From Actinomycetes bacterium (GTDB lineage Bacteria; Actinomycetota; Acidimicrobiia; Acidimicrobiales; JAJYPT01): a stretch of 31,318 bases of DNA. Made by a program: the position numbers and the translations under genes. Below, piece by piece: positions 6,036 through 14,684 of this stretch (the first letter of the stretch is position 1; each line of letters starts with the position of its first letter). The notes under the pieces were generated by a model. The model had not been told where the DNA came from. It was given only the letters and a program-made list of their open reading frames with translations, and searched no databases. The stretch spans positions 1 through 31,318 of the forward strand of contig JAJYPT010000004.1 of the NCBI GenBank assembly GCA_021795135.1, read 5' to 3'.

Positions 6036-7379
6036 ATGACTAATTGGTCCCCTCAAAGCTGGCGTAACTACCCTTCGGCTCAACAGCCAAATTGGCCAGA
6101 TGAACTAGCTTTAGAACATACACTAAAACAACTTTCTACCTTTCCCCCTTTGGTTTTTGCCGAAGAAGCAAGAAGTTTAACTCATGCTTTAGGCTTAGCG
6201 TCAAAAGGTGAAGCCTTTTTGCTCCAAGCAGGCGACTGTTCTGAATCATTTGAAGAATTTAGCGCAGATGCGATAAGAGATAAACTTAAAGTTATCCTAC
6301 AAATGGCTATCTTGCTGACTTATTCTGCAGGAGTTCCTGTAATTAAAGTAGGAAGAATAGCAGGCCAATTTGCAAAGCCTCGTTCTTCTGACACCGAAAC
6401 TGTAAATGGCATCAAGTTAGCAGCTTTTAGAGGTCATATGGTAAACGATGATGCTCCTACTATTGATGCTCGTAGACCAGATCCCAATAGACTTTTACTT
6501 GGGTATCATCAATCAGCTGCAACTTTGAACTTACTAAGAGCATTCACCAAAGGTGGATTTGCAGATTTATCCAAAATACATGTTTGGAATCAAGAATTCG
6601 TTGCTTCTTCTAAAGAAGGGCAACGTTATGAAATCATTGCCCAAGAAATACAACGGGCTCTAAAATTTATGCGTGCATGTGGTATAAATCTTTCTTCAGA
6701 AAAAGATTTACAACAAGTAGATTTTTGGACTAGCCATGAAGCTTTACTTTTAGGATACGAAGAAGCCCTTACTCGCAAAGATTCCCTTAGCGGAGACTTT
6801 TATGATTGTTCAGCTCACCTACTATGGGTTGGAGAACGAACTCGCTCCTTAGAAGGAGCTCATATGGAATTTTTATCAGGGATTTCTAACCCTATAGCAG
6901 TAAAACTAAGTGCTACAGCTAGTCCAGATGAAGTGTTAGCAATTTGTGAAAAACTAAATCCGAATAAAGTTGAAGGAAGATTAAGCCTAATTACGAGAAT
7001 GGGTTCAACTAAAATTACCGATTCGTTGCCTGCAATAGTAAGGGCGGTAAAAAAAGCTGGACATCCAGTAGTATGGGTGTGTGATCCTATGCATGGTAAT
7101 ACTTTCAAAAGTGAAAATGGAATCAAAACCAGGCATTTAAATGATATCTTGACTGAAATTAAAGGATTTTTCCAAGTACATAAGCAAGAAGGAACAATAC
7201 CAGGCGGAGTTCATATCGAACTTACAGGAGACAATGTAACTGAATGTCTAGGAGGCGCTGAAGAGATTTTTGAAAACGATTTAGGTCTTCGTTATACCTC
7301 TACTTGTGATCCTCGCTTGAATGCTAAGCAATCTTTAGATCTGGCTTTTAATGTTGCTGAGTTTTTAAGGAATCCTTAA
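6036..7379 (+). CDS. Class II (plant-type) 3-deoxy-D-arabino-heptulosonate 7-phosphate synthase
   Basis: A 447-residue enzyme for the first step of the shikimate pathway, joining phosphoenolpyruvate and erythrose 4-phosphate. Class II marks are QAGDCSESF (64-72, with metal-binding Cys68), KVGRIAGQFAKPRS (104-117), RAFTKGGFADL, WVGERTRSLEGAHMEF, VCDPMHGNTFK (metal His) and the STCDPRLN end motif (metal Asp). Class II is the usual form in actinobacteria. The gene is the only plus-strand unit inside the long minus-strand housekeeping chain; it separates nadD from the phosphatase gene and overlaps the latter tail to tail by 32 bp. Confidence 0.95.
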   Translation: MTNWSPQSWRNYPSAQQPNWPDELALEHTLKQLSTFPPLVFAEEARSLTHALGLASKGEAFLLQAGDCSESFEEFSADAIRDKLKVILQMAILLTYSAGVPVIKVGRIAGQFAKPRSSDTETVNGIKLAAFRGHMVNDDAPTIDARRPDPNRLLLGYHQSAATLNLLRAFTKGGFADLSKIHVWNQEFVASSKEGQRYEIIAQEIQRALKFMRACGINLSSEKDLQQVDFWTSHEALLLGYEEALTRKDSLSGDFYDCSAHLLWVGERTRSLEGAHMEFLSGISNPIAVKLSATASPDEVLAICEKLNPNKVEGRLSLITRMGSTKITDSLPAIVRAVKKAGHPVVWVCDPMHGNTFKSENGIKTRHLNDILTEIKGFFQVHKQEGTIPGGVHIELTGDNVTECLGGAEEIFENDLGLRYTSTCDPRLNAKQSLDLAFNVAEFLRNP

Positions 7380-8001
7380 GATGAGCTGTGTCATTATAAC
7401 GAACTAATCTCCATTTATCATCAGTTATATTCCATTCAGTAATAGAAGCATTTGAAGACCTTAGATTGGCCCTTCTGCCATAATAAGGCAACTGTAGAAA
7501 TTGAATCAAAGAACCATCTATCATTCCCCCATGGGTTGCTACGACTATATTTTGACCAAGATGAGTTTTGACTAAACTTTCTAAAGAATCTCTCACTCGG
7601 TCTAAAAATACTGCCCAGCTTTCTCCATGGGGAGATAGTGGTCTATTTGGATCATGAAAAAAATCTTTCAATCCAAATTCTTTATCAGCTTCTTGCCAAT
7701 CTAGACCATCAGCTATTCCTGGATGAAGCTCACAAAGGTCGCATTGCTTTAAAAGAACCAAGTTGGCATCAAGACTAGGTATTAAAATTTGTCCAGTTTC
7801 AATCGCCCGGGGTAAAATACTAGAATATATAGCATCAACTATACCGAATTCTTTTGTCTGGGTAATTCTTTCAGCCAATGCTCCAACTTGGAGTTTTCCA
7901 AGTTCTGAAAGGCCAGTACAGCCTTTTACTCCTCCAACAATTTTTCTGACCGTGCAACTAGATTCTCCATGGCGGACCAAAAAAAGCTTTGTTTCAATCA
8001 A
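7348..8001 (-). CDS. Histidine phosphatase superfamily protein (GpmB/GpgP-like)
   Basis: A 217-residue enzyme of the phosphoglycerate mutase-like family. LVRHGES at 8-14 carries the phospho-accepting His11. SSILPRAIETGQIL has the second conserved Arg, and VVATHGGMI carries the second catalytic His. In mycobacteria the gene beside nadD-rsfS encodes glucosyl-3-phosphoglycerate phosphatase (GpgP), and the neighbourhood here is similar, so GpgP is one option; an alpha-ribazole phosphatase or a general phosphatase is equally possible. The start is TTG at 8001, 28 nt after proA; no strong ribosome-binding site decides it. Convergent 32-bp overlap with the DAHP synthase gene. Confidence 0.8.
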   Translation of the reverse strand: MIETKLFLVRHGESSCTVRKIVGGVKGCTGLSELGKLQVGALAERITQTKEFGIVDAIYSSILPRAIETGQILIPSLDANLVLLKQCDLCELHPGIADGLDWQEADKEFGLKDFFHDPNRPLSPHGESWAVFLDRVRDSLESLVKTHLGQNIVVATHGGMIDGSLIQFLQLPYYGRRANLRSSNASITEWNITDDKWRLVRYNDTAHLKDSLKTQQH

Positions 8002-8029
8002 TTTTTAAAAATCACTCAACTTCTATTTT

Positions 8030-9277
8030 TCATTTTCGAATTTGGCCTTGTCCAATAACTACATATTTTAAAGTTGTCAACTCAGTCAAACCCAAAGGTC
8101 CTCTAGCATGCAACTTCTGGGTGCTGATGCCTATTTCGGCCCCATATCCAAATTGTTCACCATCAGTAAAGCGAGTAGATGCATTTACAACAACTGCTGC
8201 TGCATCAACTTCTTTGGTAAAGCGGAGAGCATTTTCTATATTTGAAGTAACAATAGCTTCAGTATGTCCAGAGCCATAATGACGAATATGTTCTATTGCT
8301 TGGTCTAAAGATTGTACTATCCCAACGCTCATCTTTAGAGATAGAAACTCAGTTGCAAAATCTTCTTCTGTAGCCAAAGAAACAGAAGGCAAAATTTCTT
8401 TTGTTGCTTGATCTCCCATCATTTGCACACTTGGCATTTCTTGGGCTAATTTAGGCAAAAAACTTTTAGCAATTGATTCATGAACCAACAATGATTCAGC
8501 CGCATTGCAAACACCTGGTCGACTAGTTTTAGAATTTATGACTATATCAATTGCCATTAGTTCTTGAGCAGAAGAGTCAACAAAAACATGACAATTCCCA
8601 CTTCCATCTAAGATGTAGGGAACTTTTGCATTTTCTTTTATGCTCTTGATTAAAGTTTCTCCGCCTCTTGGGATAAGACAATCAATCATTCCTTCTAGTT
8701 GCATAAACTCTACAGCTGACTCATGGCTAGTTTCTTCAAGTAATACCACTACATCTTTAGGAAGACCTTCTTTTGAAAAAGCATCTCTCAATATATTAGC
8801 AATTGAACGATTAGAGTTTATCGCTGTAGAAGATCCCCTCAAAAAAGCAACATTGCCTGATTTTATGCATAATCCTGCAGCATCACTAGTAACATTGGGT
8901 CTGTTTTCATAGATAACACCAATTACGCCTAAAGGTACTCTCAGCTTTGAAATCTCTAACCCATTAGGTCTAGTCCAACCATGGGTAATTTCACCCACAG
9001 GATCTGGTAAAGCTGCTACTTGACGTAAACCTGCTGCCATTGATTCAATACGACTTTGATCAAGTCTTAATCTATCTATTGCTGAATCCAAAAGAACATC
9101 TTTAGCCAAAGATAGGTCTTCTAAATTAGCTTGTATTATTTCATCTTTGCGACTCAAAATAAGATCAGCAGCAGCCAAAAGAGCGAAATTTTTTATATCA
9201 GTAGTTGCATTTGCCAAAATAGGAGCAGCAGATTTTGCTCTGCGTCCTAGATCAGCTACAGAAAAAGAATCAGACAT
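8030..9277 (-). CDS. proA: Gamma-glutamyl phosphate reductase ProA
   Basis: A 415-residue NADPH-dependent reductase making glutamate 5-semialdehyde, the second step of proline synthesis. Family blocks: RVPLGVIGVIYENRPNVTSD, KSGNVAFLRGSSTA, IPRGGETLI, and the catalytic Cys257 in SRPGVCNAAESLL. FTDGEQFGYGAEIGISTQKL and RGPLGLTELTTLKYV close the protein as in family members. The stop is TGA, evidence that TGA terminates translation in this genome. It is separated from proB by a P450/flavin-monooxygenase pair. Confidence 0.95.
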   Translation of the reverse strand: MSDSFSVADLGRRAKSAAPILANATTDIKNFALLAAADLILSRKDEIIQANLEDLSLAKDVLLDSAIDRLRLDQSRIESMAAGLRQVAALPDPVGEITHGWTRPNGLEISKLRVPLGVIGVIYENRPNVTSDAAGLCIKSGNVAFLRGSSTAINSNRSIANILRDAFSKEGLPKDVVVLLEETSHESAVEFMQLEGMIDCLIPRGGETLIKSIKENAKVPYILDGSGNCHVFVDSSAQELMAIDIVINSKTSRPGVCNAAESLLVHESIAKSFLPKLAQEMPSVQMMGDQATKEILPSVSLATEEDFATEFLSLKMSVGIVQSLDQAIEHIRHYGSGHTEAIVTSNIENALRFTKEVDAAAVVVNASTRFTDGEQFGYGAEIGISTQKLHARGPLGLTELTTLKYVVIGQGQIRK

Positions 9278-9317
9278 TACTCAACCTTAGCTTTAAAAAT
9301 TAAATCAATTACAGATT

Positions 9318-10406
9318 TTAACTAAATCGAGGAATAACTTCTTGTGCAAATATCTTTAGGCTTTCTAAAATTGCATCATGGGGAATACGGCCTGCTTGAA
9401 TTAAACAAATTACTTGATCCACTCCCACAGCTTGATAATTCTCAATCGCTTTAGATATCTTCTCAGGTGTTCCCACCAAAGAAAAATCCCCCTCTAAACG
9501 TTGTTTGATAGGAGTTTTTATCTTATCTAAAAATTTTTTATCATAAATCAAGTTAGTATAGTATTCATAACCTTGGACTTGTTTTCCCACCCAAGGAGCA
9601 AAAAGCTTTGCCGTTTGGATGCTATACCATTCTGCTCCAATATAGCCATTTTCTAAGGCATCTTTAGGATCTTGAGAACAATACATTAATCCAGCTACTC
9701 CAACAGAATTATTTACAAAAAGACCTACTTGTTTTGCTGGATTGGAAATACTTTGTTTATAAATATTAATTGAATCAGCTAAATCAGTTGGACCATCTAT
9801 TCCAAAAGCTAAAATACCAACTCCAAAATCACCTGCTAATTGGAAAGAACTAGGTTGGGTACAAGCCATCCATATTGGAGGATGGGGATCTTGAATAGGC
9901 TTGGGAATTATTTTACGAGATGGCATGGAAAAATACTTACCCTGGAAACCTTCGTATAGGTCTTGAGTCCACATTTTTACAATTTGAGGCAATACTTCAT
10001 CTAGCATTGGTCTCCCATCTGCTGGATTCAAATTAAAACCCTCAAGCTCTGCTTGAGTTATTGAACGTCCTACGCCAAAATCATAACGACCATTGCTCAT
10101 AAGATCCAAAACAGCCCCCATCTCAGCAGAACGTACTGGATGATTAAATGGTGGGGGCAACAATCTTACGCCATTACCAATACGTATATTTTTAGTTTTT
10201 TGAGCAACTGCAGAGAGAAAGATCTCAGGTGAAGAAGACAGAGAATAACCTTCTAGAAAATGATGCTCTACAGACCACAAATAATCAAAGCCAATTTCAT
10301 CAGCTAAGATTATTTGTTCCAATGCTTGAAAATATATTTCTTGTTCACTAGGACCATCTTCAAAGGGAACAGGACGACACAATTCATAAATTAAGCCAAA
10401 CTTCAT
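9318..10406 (-). CDS. LLM-class (luciferase-like) flavin-dependent monooxygenase
   Basis: A 362-residue TIM-barrel oxidoreductase of the bacterial luciferase superfamily. Typical elements are ILADEIGFDYLWSVEHHFLEG (HH at the active-site region), IRIGNGVRLLPPPFNHPVR, MGAVLDLMSNGRYDFGVGRS and HPPIWMACTQPSSF. Members use reduced flavin (FMN or F420) and O2 on varied small molecules; the substrate cannot be read from sequence. Its ATG shares a base with the TAA stop of the upstream P450 gene (TAATG), so the two are translationally coupled and probably act in the same pathway. Both sit between proB and proA. Confidence 0.85.
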   Translation of the reverse strand: MKFGLIYELCRPVPFEDGPSEQEIYFQALEQIILADEIGFDYLWSVEHHFLEGYSLSSSPEIFLSAVAQKTKNIRIGNGVRLLPPPFNHPVRSAEMGAVLDLMSNGRYDFGVGRSITQAELEGFNLNPADGRPMLDEVLPQIVKMWTQDLYEGFQGKYFSMPSRKIIPKPIQDPHPPIWMACTQPSSFQLAGDFGVGILAFGIDGPTDLADSINIYKQSISNPAKQVGLFVNNSVGVAGLMYCSQDPKDALENGYIGAEWYSIQTAKLFAPWVGKQVQGYEYYTNLIYDKKFLDKIKTPIKQRLEGDFSLVGTPEKISKAIENYQAVGVDQVICLIQAGRIPHDAILESLKIFAQEVIPRFS

Positions 10407-11644
10407 TATTTATCAAATGCCATAGGTAAATTTACAAGACCTCTCAAAGTCCTGCCTCTTCTCCAATTTAAATCTTGAGAGGTAAGATAAAAATTAGAAA
10501 ATCTTTCTATAATTTTAGATAAAACTATTTCGGCTTCTAACTTTGCCAAAAAAGACCCTAGGCAATGATGAGGACCTCCTCCAAAACTTATTATCGGACT
10601 ATTTTGACGACTTATGTCAAATTTGGTAGGCTCGATAAATTTTTGGGGATCTCGGTTGGCTGCTGCTAAAAACGTCACAACAACATCTCCAGGATCAATT
10701 GTTAGTTCTCCTATTTTAGTTGTAGATAAAGCTACCCTGCTATTGAGCTGAACTGGAGGATCCCAACGCAATACTTCATCAATAGTACTTTTTACTAAAG
10801 AAGGATTTTGTCTCAACTTTGACAACTGGTCTGGATTTGTTACAAGGGCTAGGAGCATATTGCCAATAAGATTACTAGTTGTTTCAAAACCAGTTCCTAT
10901 CAATAAAAGCATGGTCGCAATTACTTCTTCAAAATCTAACTCCGCTGTATCTGAAGAAATTGGGTTATTTTTTAACAAGAAAGAAAATATATCATCAGCA
11001 AAACTATTGGATTTAGATTTTGCTAATTGCCTAAAATAAAGTTCCATCTCTAATTGGGATTGTTCAGCCTTTTTGAGATCTTCATCAAAAGAAGAAGGCT
11101 CTAAGGCAAAAGTGGCATCAGCAACTAAAGGCTTGAGCCATTGCCTATCTGAAACTGGAATACCTAGAAGCTCTCCTATAACAAAAATAGGCACTGCAAA
11201 AGCTAACTTTTCCATAACATCCACTTGATGTTGGCCCTCTATATCAATAAGAATATTGTCAACGGTCTTTTCTATCATTGAACGAAGGGATTCTACTTTG
11301 GCAAAACTAAAATTATCCATTACAGGTTTGCGTAGCCTAAGATGATCTTTTCCATCTGCAAAAAGCATCGACTTGACACTCAGACCTAAAGCTTTTGTCC
11401 ATTTCTCAGAATTACCACCAGAACCTTTAGATGGGCCATAGCTACCTTTTTGCTTGCCTAGATTTGGATCTCTAAATACTTTTGCACAATTGGTATAATC
11501 ACTGACTAAAACCGGCCCCAAAGGACTTTTGTAAACAGGGGAAATAAGTTGTAGCTGCGCGTAAAAAGGATACGGGTTCTGATGAGCTTGAGGAGAAAAA
11601 AATAGCTCCATTAAAATACTCTCAGCACTTGCTGTACTCAACAT
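10406..11644 (-). CDS. Cytochrome P450
   Basis: A 412-residue soluble P450 of bacterial class I size. The I-helix oxygen-activation motif is GTGFETT (250-256, acid Glu254). The K-helix ExxR is EVLR (290-293). The heme-binding loop FGGGPHHCLGSFLAKLE has thiolate Cys361. HLRLRK at 101-106 is the C-helix heme-propionate region. There is no membrane anchor and no fused reductase or ferredoxin nearby, so electrons come from elsewhere. GGGGGA lies 8 nt before the ATG. Coupled to the flavin-dependent monooxygenase gene by a TAATG overlap. Substrate unknown. Confidence 0.93.
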   Translation of the reverse strand: MLSTASAESILMELFFSPQAHQNPYPFYAQLQLISPVYKSPLGPVLVSDYTNCAKVFRDPNLGKQKGSYGPSKGSGGNSEKWTKALGLSVKSMLFADGKDHLRLRKPVMDNFSFAKVESLRSMIEKTVDNILIDIEGQHQVDVMEKLAFAVPIFVIGELLGIPVSDRQWLKPLVADATFALEPSSFDEDLKKAEQSQLEMELYFRQLAKSKSNSFADDIFSFLLKNNPISSDTAELDFEEVIATMLLLIGTGFETTSNLIGNMLLALVTNPDQLSKLRQNPSLVKSTIDEVLRWDPPVQLNSRVALSTTKIGELTIDPGDVVVTFLAAANRDPQKFIEPTKFDISRQNSPIISFGGGPHHCLGSFLAKLEAEIVLSKIIERFSNFYLTSQDLNWRRGRTLRGLVNLPMAFDK

Positions 11645-11683
11645 TTATCAGGTCCCCCAACCTTTTTTAAATAAATTTTCTAA

Positions 11684-12790
11684 TTATGAATCCAAAATAA
11701 CTAAATCATCCCTATGAACAACTTCATGGGAAATATCACCAGGTAAGTCCGAGGTGTGAAAACCTTTCCATTTGTTTAGTTGTTGAGATGATAGTCTCGC
11801 TAAACCTTTTGCAAAAATTTTTTGATCAGATGACATTATCTCAATAGCTTCATCTTGTTCAAAGTTACCACTAACACTTACTATACCTGCAGGCAATAAA
11901 GATCTACCCGATTTTACAAGTGCTGATTTTGCTCCGTTATCTACTACAACACATCCTTTGGAAGATACAGCAAATGCTATCCAAAGCTTACGAGCCGACA
12001 TTTTATGCCTGTGAGGATGGACAAAAGTTCCAGTTCCTGGGCTGCCGCTAATAGCATCTGTTAAAACATCTGGTCGATTCGCTGCTGCAATCAAAGATGC
12101 CACCCCCGACCAAGCAGCCATGCGAGCAGCAGCTAGTTTAGAAACCATACCTCCACTTCCACCTTCGGTTCCAGGACCTCCTAATACAGCCGATATTTCG
12201 CGTTCAGAACTTTCAACTTCTTGAATCAAAGAAGCATTTGGATCTATGCGAGGATCAGAGCTGAAAACACCAGGGGTATCAGTCAGCAAAACTAATAGAT
12301 CTGCATTTACTAAATGCGCAACAAGTGCTGCCAATCTGTCGTTATCACCAAAACGGATTTCATCATCTGCAATAGCATCATTTTCATTAATAACTGGTAT
12401 AACTTTCAATTCCAATAGCCGCAAAAGAGTTCTCCTGGCATGAAGATACTGTTTACGATCCCAGAAATCAAAAGGAGCTAAAAGGACTTGTCCCCCAACC
12501 AATCCAAAAGAAGAAAGAGAATCGTTATATGCGTTCATCAATATAGTTTGTCCAACTGCAGAAACAGCTTGAAGAGTGAGTAAATCTTTAGGTCTTTGTC
12601 CACTCATTCCAAGAGGATTTAGACCTACTGCAATTGCACCTGAGGTCACTACTAAAATTTCATGACCTTTTTTTTGCGCATTTGAGACTTCTTCAGCTAA
12701 TTTTTCAATTGCTTTAATATTGATGCCATTGGTTCCACGAGCAACAGAAGAAGTACCTATTTTTACAACTACTCTTAACGCCAATATCAA
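11684..12790 (-). CDS. proB: Glutamate 5-kinase ProB
   Basis: A 368-residue kinase for the first and controlling step of proline synthesis. The amino-acid kinase domain shows VVVKIGTSSV near the N-terminus, LVVTSGAIAVGL, VIPVINENDAI, FGDNDRLAALVA and GTEGGSGGMVSKLAAARMA. A C-terminal PUA domain follows from about residue 280 (GCVVVDNGAKSAL onward). The TTG start at 12790 overlaps the TGA of obg (TTGA), so translation is coupled. By family knowledge it is feedback-inhibited by proline. The usual proBA pair is split here by the P450 and flavin-monooxygenase genes. Confidence 0.94.
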   Translation of the reverse strand: MILALRVVVKIGTSSVARGTNGINIKAIEKLAEEVSNAQKKGHEILVVTSGAIAVGLNPLGMSGQRPKDLLTLQAVSAVGQTILMNAYNDSLSSFGLVGGQVLLAPFDFWDRKQYLHARRTLLRLLELKVIPVINENDAIADDEIRFGDNDRLAALVAHLVNADLLVLLTDTPGVFSSDPRIDPNASLIQEVESSEREISAVLGGPGTEGGSGGMVSKLAAARMAAWSGVASLIAAANRPDVLTDAISGSPGTGTFVHPHRHKMSARKLWIAFAVSSKGCVVVDNGAKSALVKSGRSLLPAGIVSVSGNFEQDEAIEIMSSDQKIFAKGLARLSSQQLNKWKGFHTSDLPGDISHEVVHRDDLVILDS

Positions 12791-14040
12791 TCCTGTTCAA
12801 AAGTAAAGCTCAAACTACCTATGTGAACACTATCTCCATACATAGCTCCAGCTCTTTTCAACACTTTATCTACACCAATTTTTTTAAGTCGAGACTGTAC
12901 ATAATCTAGAGCTGCAGGGTTATTTAAATCATTTACCGCCACCGCCCGCAAAGCCTCTTTTCCTGTTACAACAAAATTATGTTCACCAATTTTTCTAGCA
13001 AAAATTGAATCGGGTTCTATTTTATGTATCACTATTGGCTCTTCGGCTTTTATAGAATCTACTTGCTTGACCAACTGGCTAAGCTCATTTAATAATTTAG
13101 GTATTCCAGAACCTGTAACTGCAGATATAGTTAGACCCTCAAAACCATTATCGGGATTCATAACGTCGGTTTTAGAGCCTACAATCAAACGTGGACGCTC
13201 TAATAGGGCCGAGTCATATTTACCAAGTTCGTCTAATAGTATTTTTTCTTGCACCAAAGCAGAGGTCTCAGAAGACAAATCAATCAATAAAAGCAAAACC
13301 TTAGTACGCTCAATATGTCGCAGAAATTGATGTCCTAATCCTTTACCTGTACTTGCTCCTTCGATCAGGCCCGGGATATCGGCTACTATAAAATCTCTGT
13401 TGGCTCCAAAAGATCCCCATTGGGTAATACCGGCTTTTACTACTCCTAAATTTGGCTCTAAGGTAGTAAAAGGATAATTGGCAATTTTAGGCTTCGCAGA
13501 AGAAATCACTGATATTAAAGTACTCTTACCAGCATTGGGAAAACCAACTAAAGCCACATCTGCAAACAATTTAAGTTCAAGGTTATACCAGTGTTCTTCT
13601 CCAACTTCTCCTTGTTCTGCAAAATTAGGTGCTCTTCTTTTATTACTCAAAAAGCTAGCATTACCTCTTCCGCCGCGACCTCCTTGGGCAGCCATCCATC
13701 TTTGACCAGAGCCAAGTAGTTGAACAATAATTTCGCCATTTAAATTTTTTACGATAGTTCCCTCAGGAACCTCTACTTCTATATCTTGGCCTCTTGCTCC
13801 ATTTTTGGCTTTCCCTTGCCCATGAACACCATTAGAAGCTTTCCTGTGAGGATGATCTTTAAATGCCAGCAAAGAAGAGACGTTTGTGCTACTTACTAGC
13901 CAAACATCTCCCCCAGATCCACCATCTCCGCCGTCGGGACCACCTCTTGGAACGTGAGCTTCTCGACGAAATGAAACCGCACCAGCTCCACCATCTCCGG
14001 CTTTTAAATGTATTTGAGCTTCATCAATAAATCCGGACAT
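12787..14040 (-). CDS. obg: GTPase Obg/CgtA
   Basis: A 417-residue ribosome-associated GTPase with three parts in order: the glycine-rich Obg fold (1-159; for example GDGGAGAVSFRREAHVPRGG), the G domain (G1 GFPNAGKS at 166-173, switch II DIPGLIEGA at 221-229, then GSKTD), and a C-terminal OCT domain of about 75 residues as found in Gram-positive Obg. It acts in late 50S assembly and growth control. It directly follows the L21 and L27 genes, the standard order, and ends with a TGA overlapping the proB start. Confidence 0.96.
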   Translation of the reverse strand: MSGFIDEAQIHLKAGDGGAGAVSFRREAHVPRGGPDGGDGGSGGDVWLVSSTNVSSLLAFKDHPHRKASNGVHGQGKAKNGARGQDIEVEVPEGTIVKNLNGEIIVQLLGSGQRWMAAQGGRGGRGNASFLSNKRRAPNFAEQGEVGEEHWYNLELKLFADVALVGFPNAGKSTLISVISSAKPKIANYPFTTLEPNLGVVKAGITQWGSFGANRDFIVADIPGLIEGASTGKGLGHQFLRHIERTKVLLLLIDLSSETSALVQEKILLDELGKYDSALLERPRLIVGSKTDVMNPDNGFEGLTISAVTGSGIPKLLNELSQLVKQVDSIKAEEPIVIHKIEPDSIFARKIGEHNFVVTGKEALRAVAVNDLNNPAALDYVQSRLKKIGVDKVLKRAGAMYGDSVHIGSLSFTFEQD

Positions 14041-14052
14041 GGATTGGTCTTT

Positions 14053-14304
14053 CTAACTATCCAAAACGTCTACCACTCGACGACCTTTGCGAGCTCCAAA
14101 TTTTACTTTTCCAGAACTTGTTGCAAATAAAGTATCGTCTCCACCTATACCTACATTTATGCCAGGATGAAAACGCGTACCGCGTTGACGAATGATAATA
14201 GCACCTGCATTTACAGCAGTCCCATCGAATACTTTTACACCTAAACGTTGAGCTGCTGAGTCTCTACCATTTCTAGTAGAACCTCCACCTTTAGTTTTAG
14301 ACAT
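14053..14304 (-). CDS. rpmA: 50S ribosomal protein bL27
   Basis: An 83-residue protein with the L27 signature: MSKTKGGGSTRNGRDSAAQR, then LGVKVFDG, IIIRQRGTRFHPG, NVGIGGDDTLFA and the basic KFGARKGRR. Its N-terminus reaches the peptidyl-transferase centre. There is no N-terminal cleavage extension of the type seen in Firmicutes. It lies 48 bp after rplU and 12 bp before obg on the same transcript. Confidence 0.97.
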   Translation of the reverse strand: MSKTKGGGSTRNGRDSAAQRLGVKVFDGTAVNAGAIIIRQRGTRFHPGINVGIGGDDTLFATSSGKVKFGARKGRRVVDVLDS

Positions 14305-14352
14305 TTATATTACCCCTTTCAATTCTTATAAGGCTAAAAGTTATTAAAACTA

Positions 14353-14667
14353 CTAATTTGAAGTTTGAATATTGGTAATTTCAATAGTTGTATATTTTTG
14401 ACGATGTCCCCATCTGCGTCGATAATTTGACTTGGATTTATATTTAAAACCAATAACTTTAGGACCTTTATTTAATCCCACAACTTTTGCTGTAACTTTT
14501 GCCGTTGCCAAAGCTTGTGGATCAGCCTTTACATCTTGACCATCTACTAACAAAATTGGAGTAAAGGAACATTCTGCTCCTTCATCTAAATCCAAGAGCT
14601 CAACATCTAAACGCTGACCTGACTCAACTTTTTGTTGTTTTCCACCTGTTTCAATCACTGCATACAT
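14353..14667 (-). CDS. rplU: 50S ribosomal protein bL21
   Basis: A 104-residue protein starting MYAVIETGGKQQKVESGQ, the bL21 family start, and ending with the KYKSKSNYRRRWGHRQ block that binds 23S rRNA. It lies 17 bp after the RNase E/G gene and 48 bp before rpmA. rne-rplU-rpmA-obg is the common actinobacterial order. Confidence 0.97.
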   Translation of the reverse strand: MYAVIETGGKQQKVESGQRLDVELLDLDEGAECSFTPILLVDGQDVKADPQALATAKVTAKVVGLNKGPKVIGFKYKSKSNYRRRWGHRQKYTTIEITNIQTSN

Positions 14668-14684
14668 TATTATCTACACCATTT

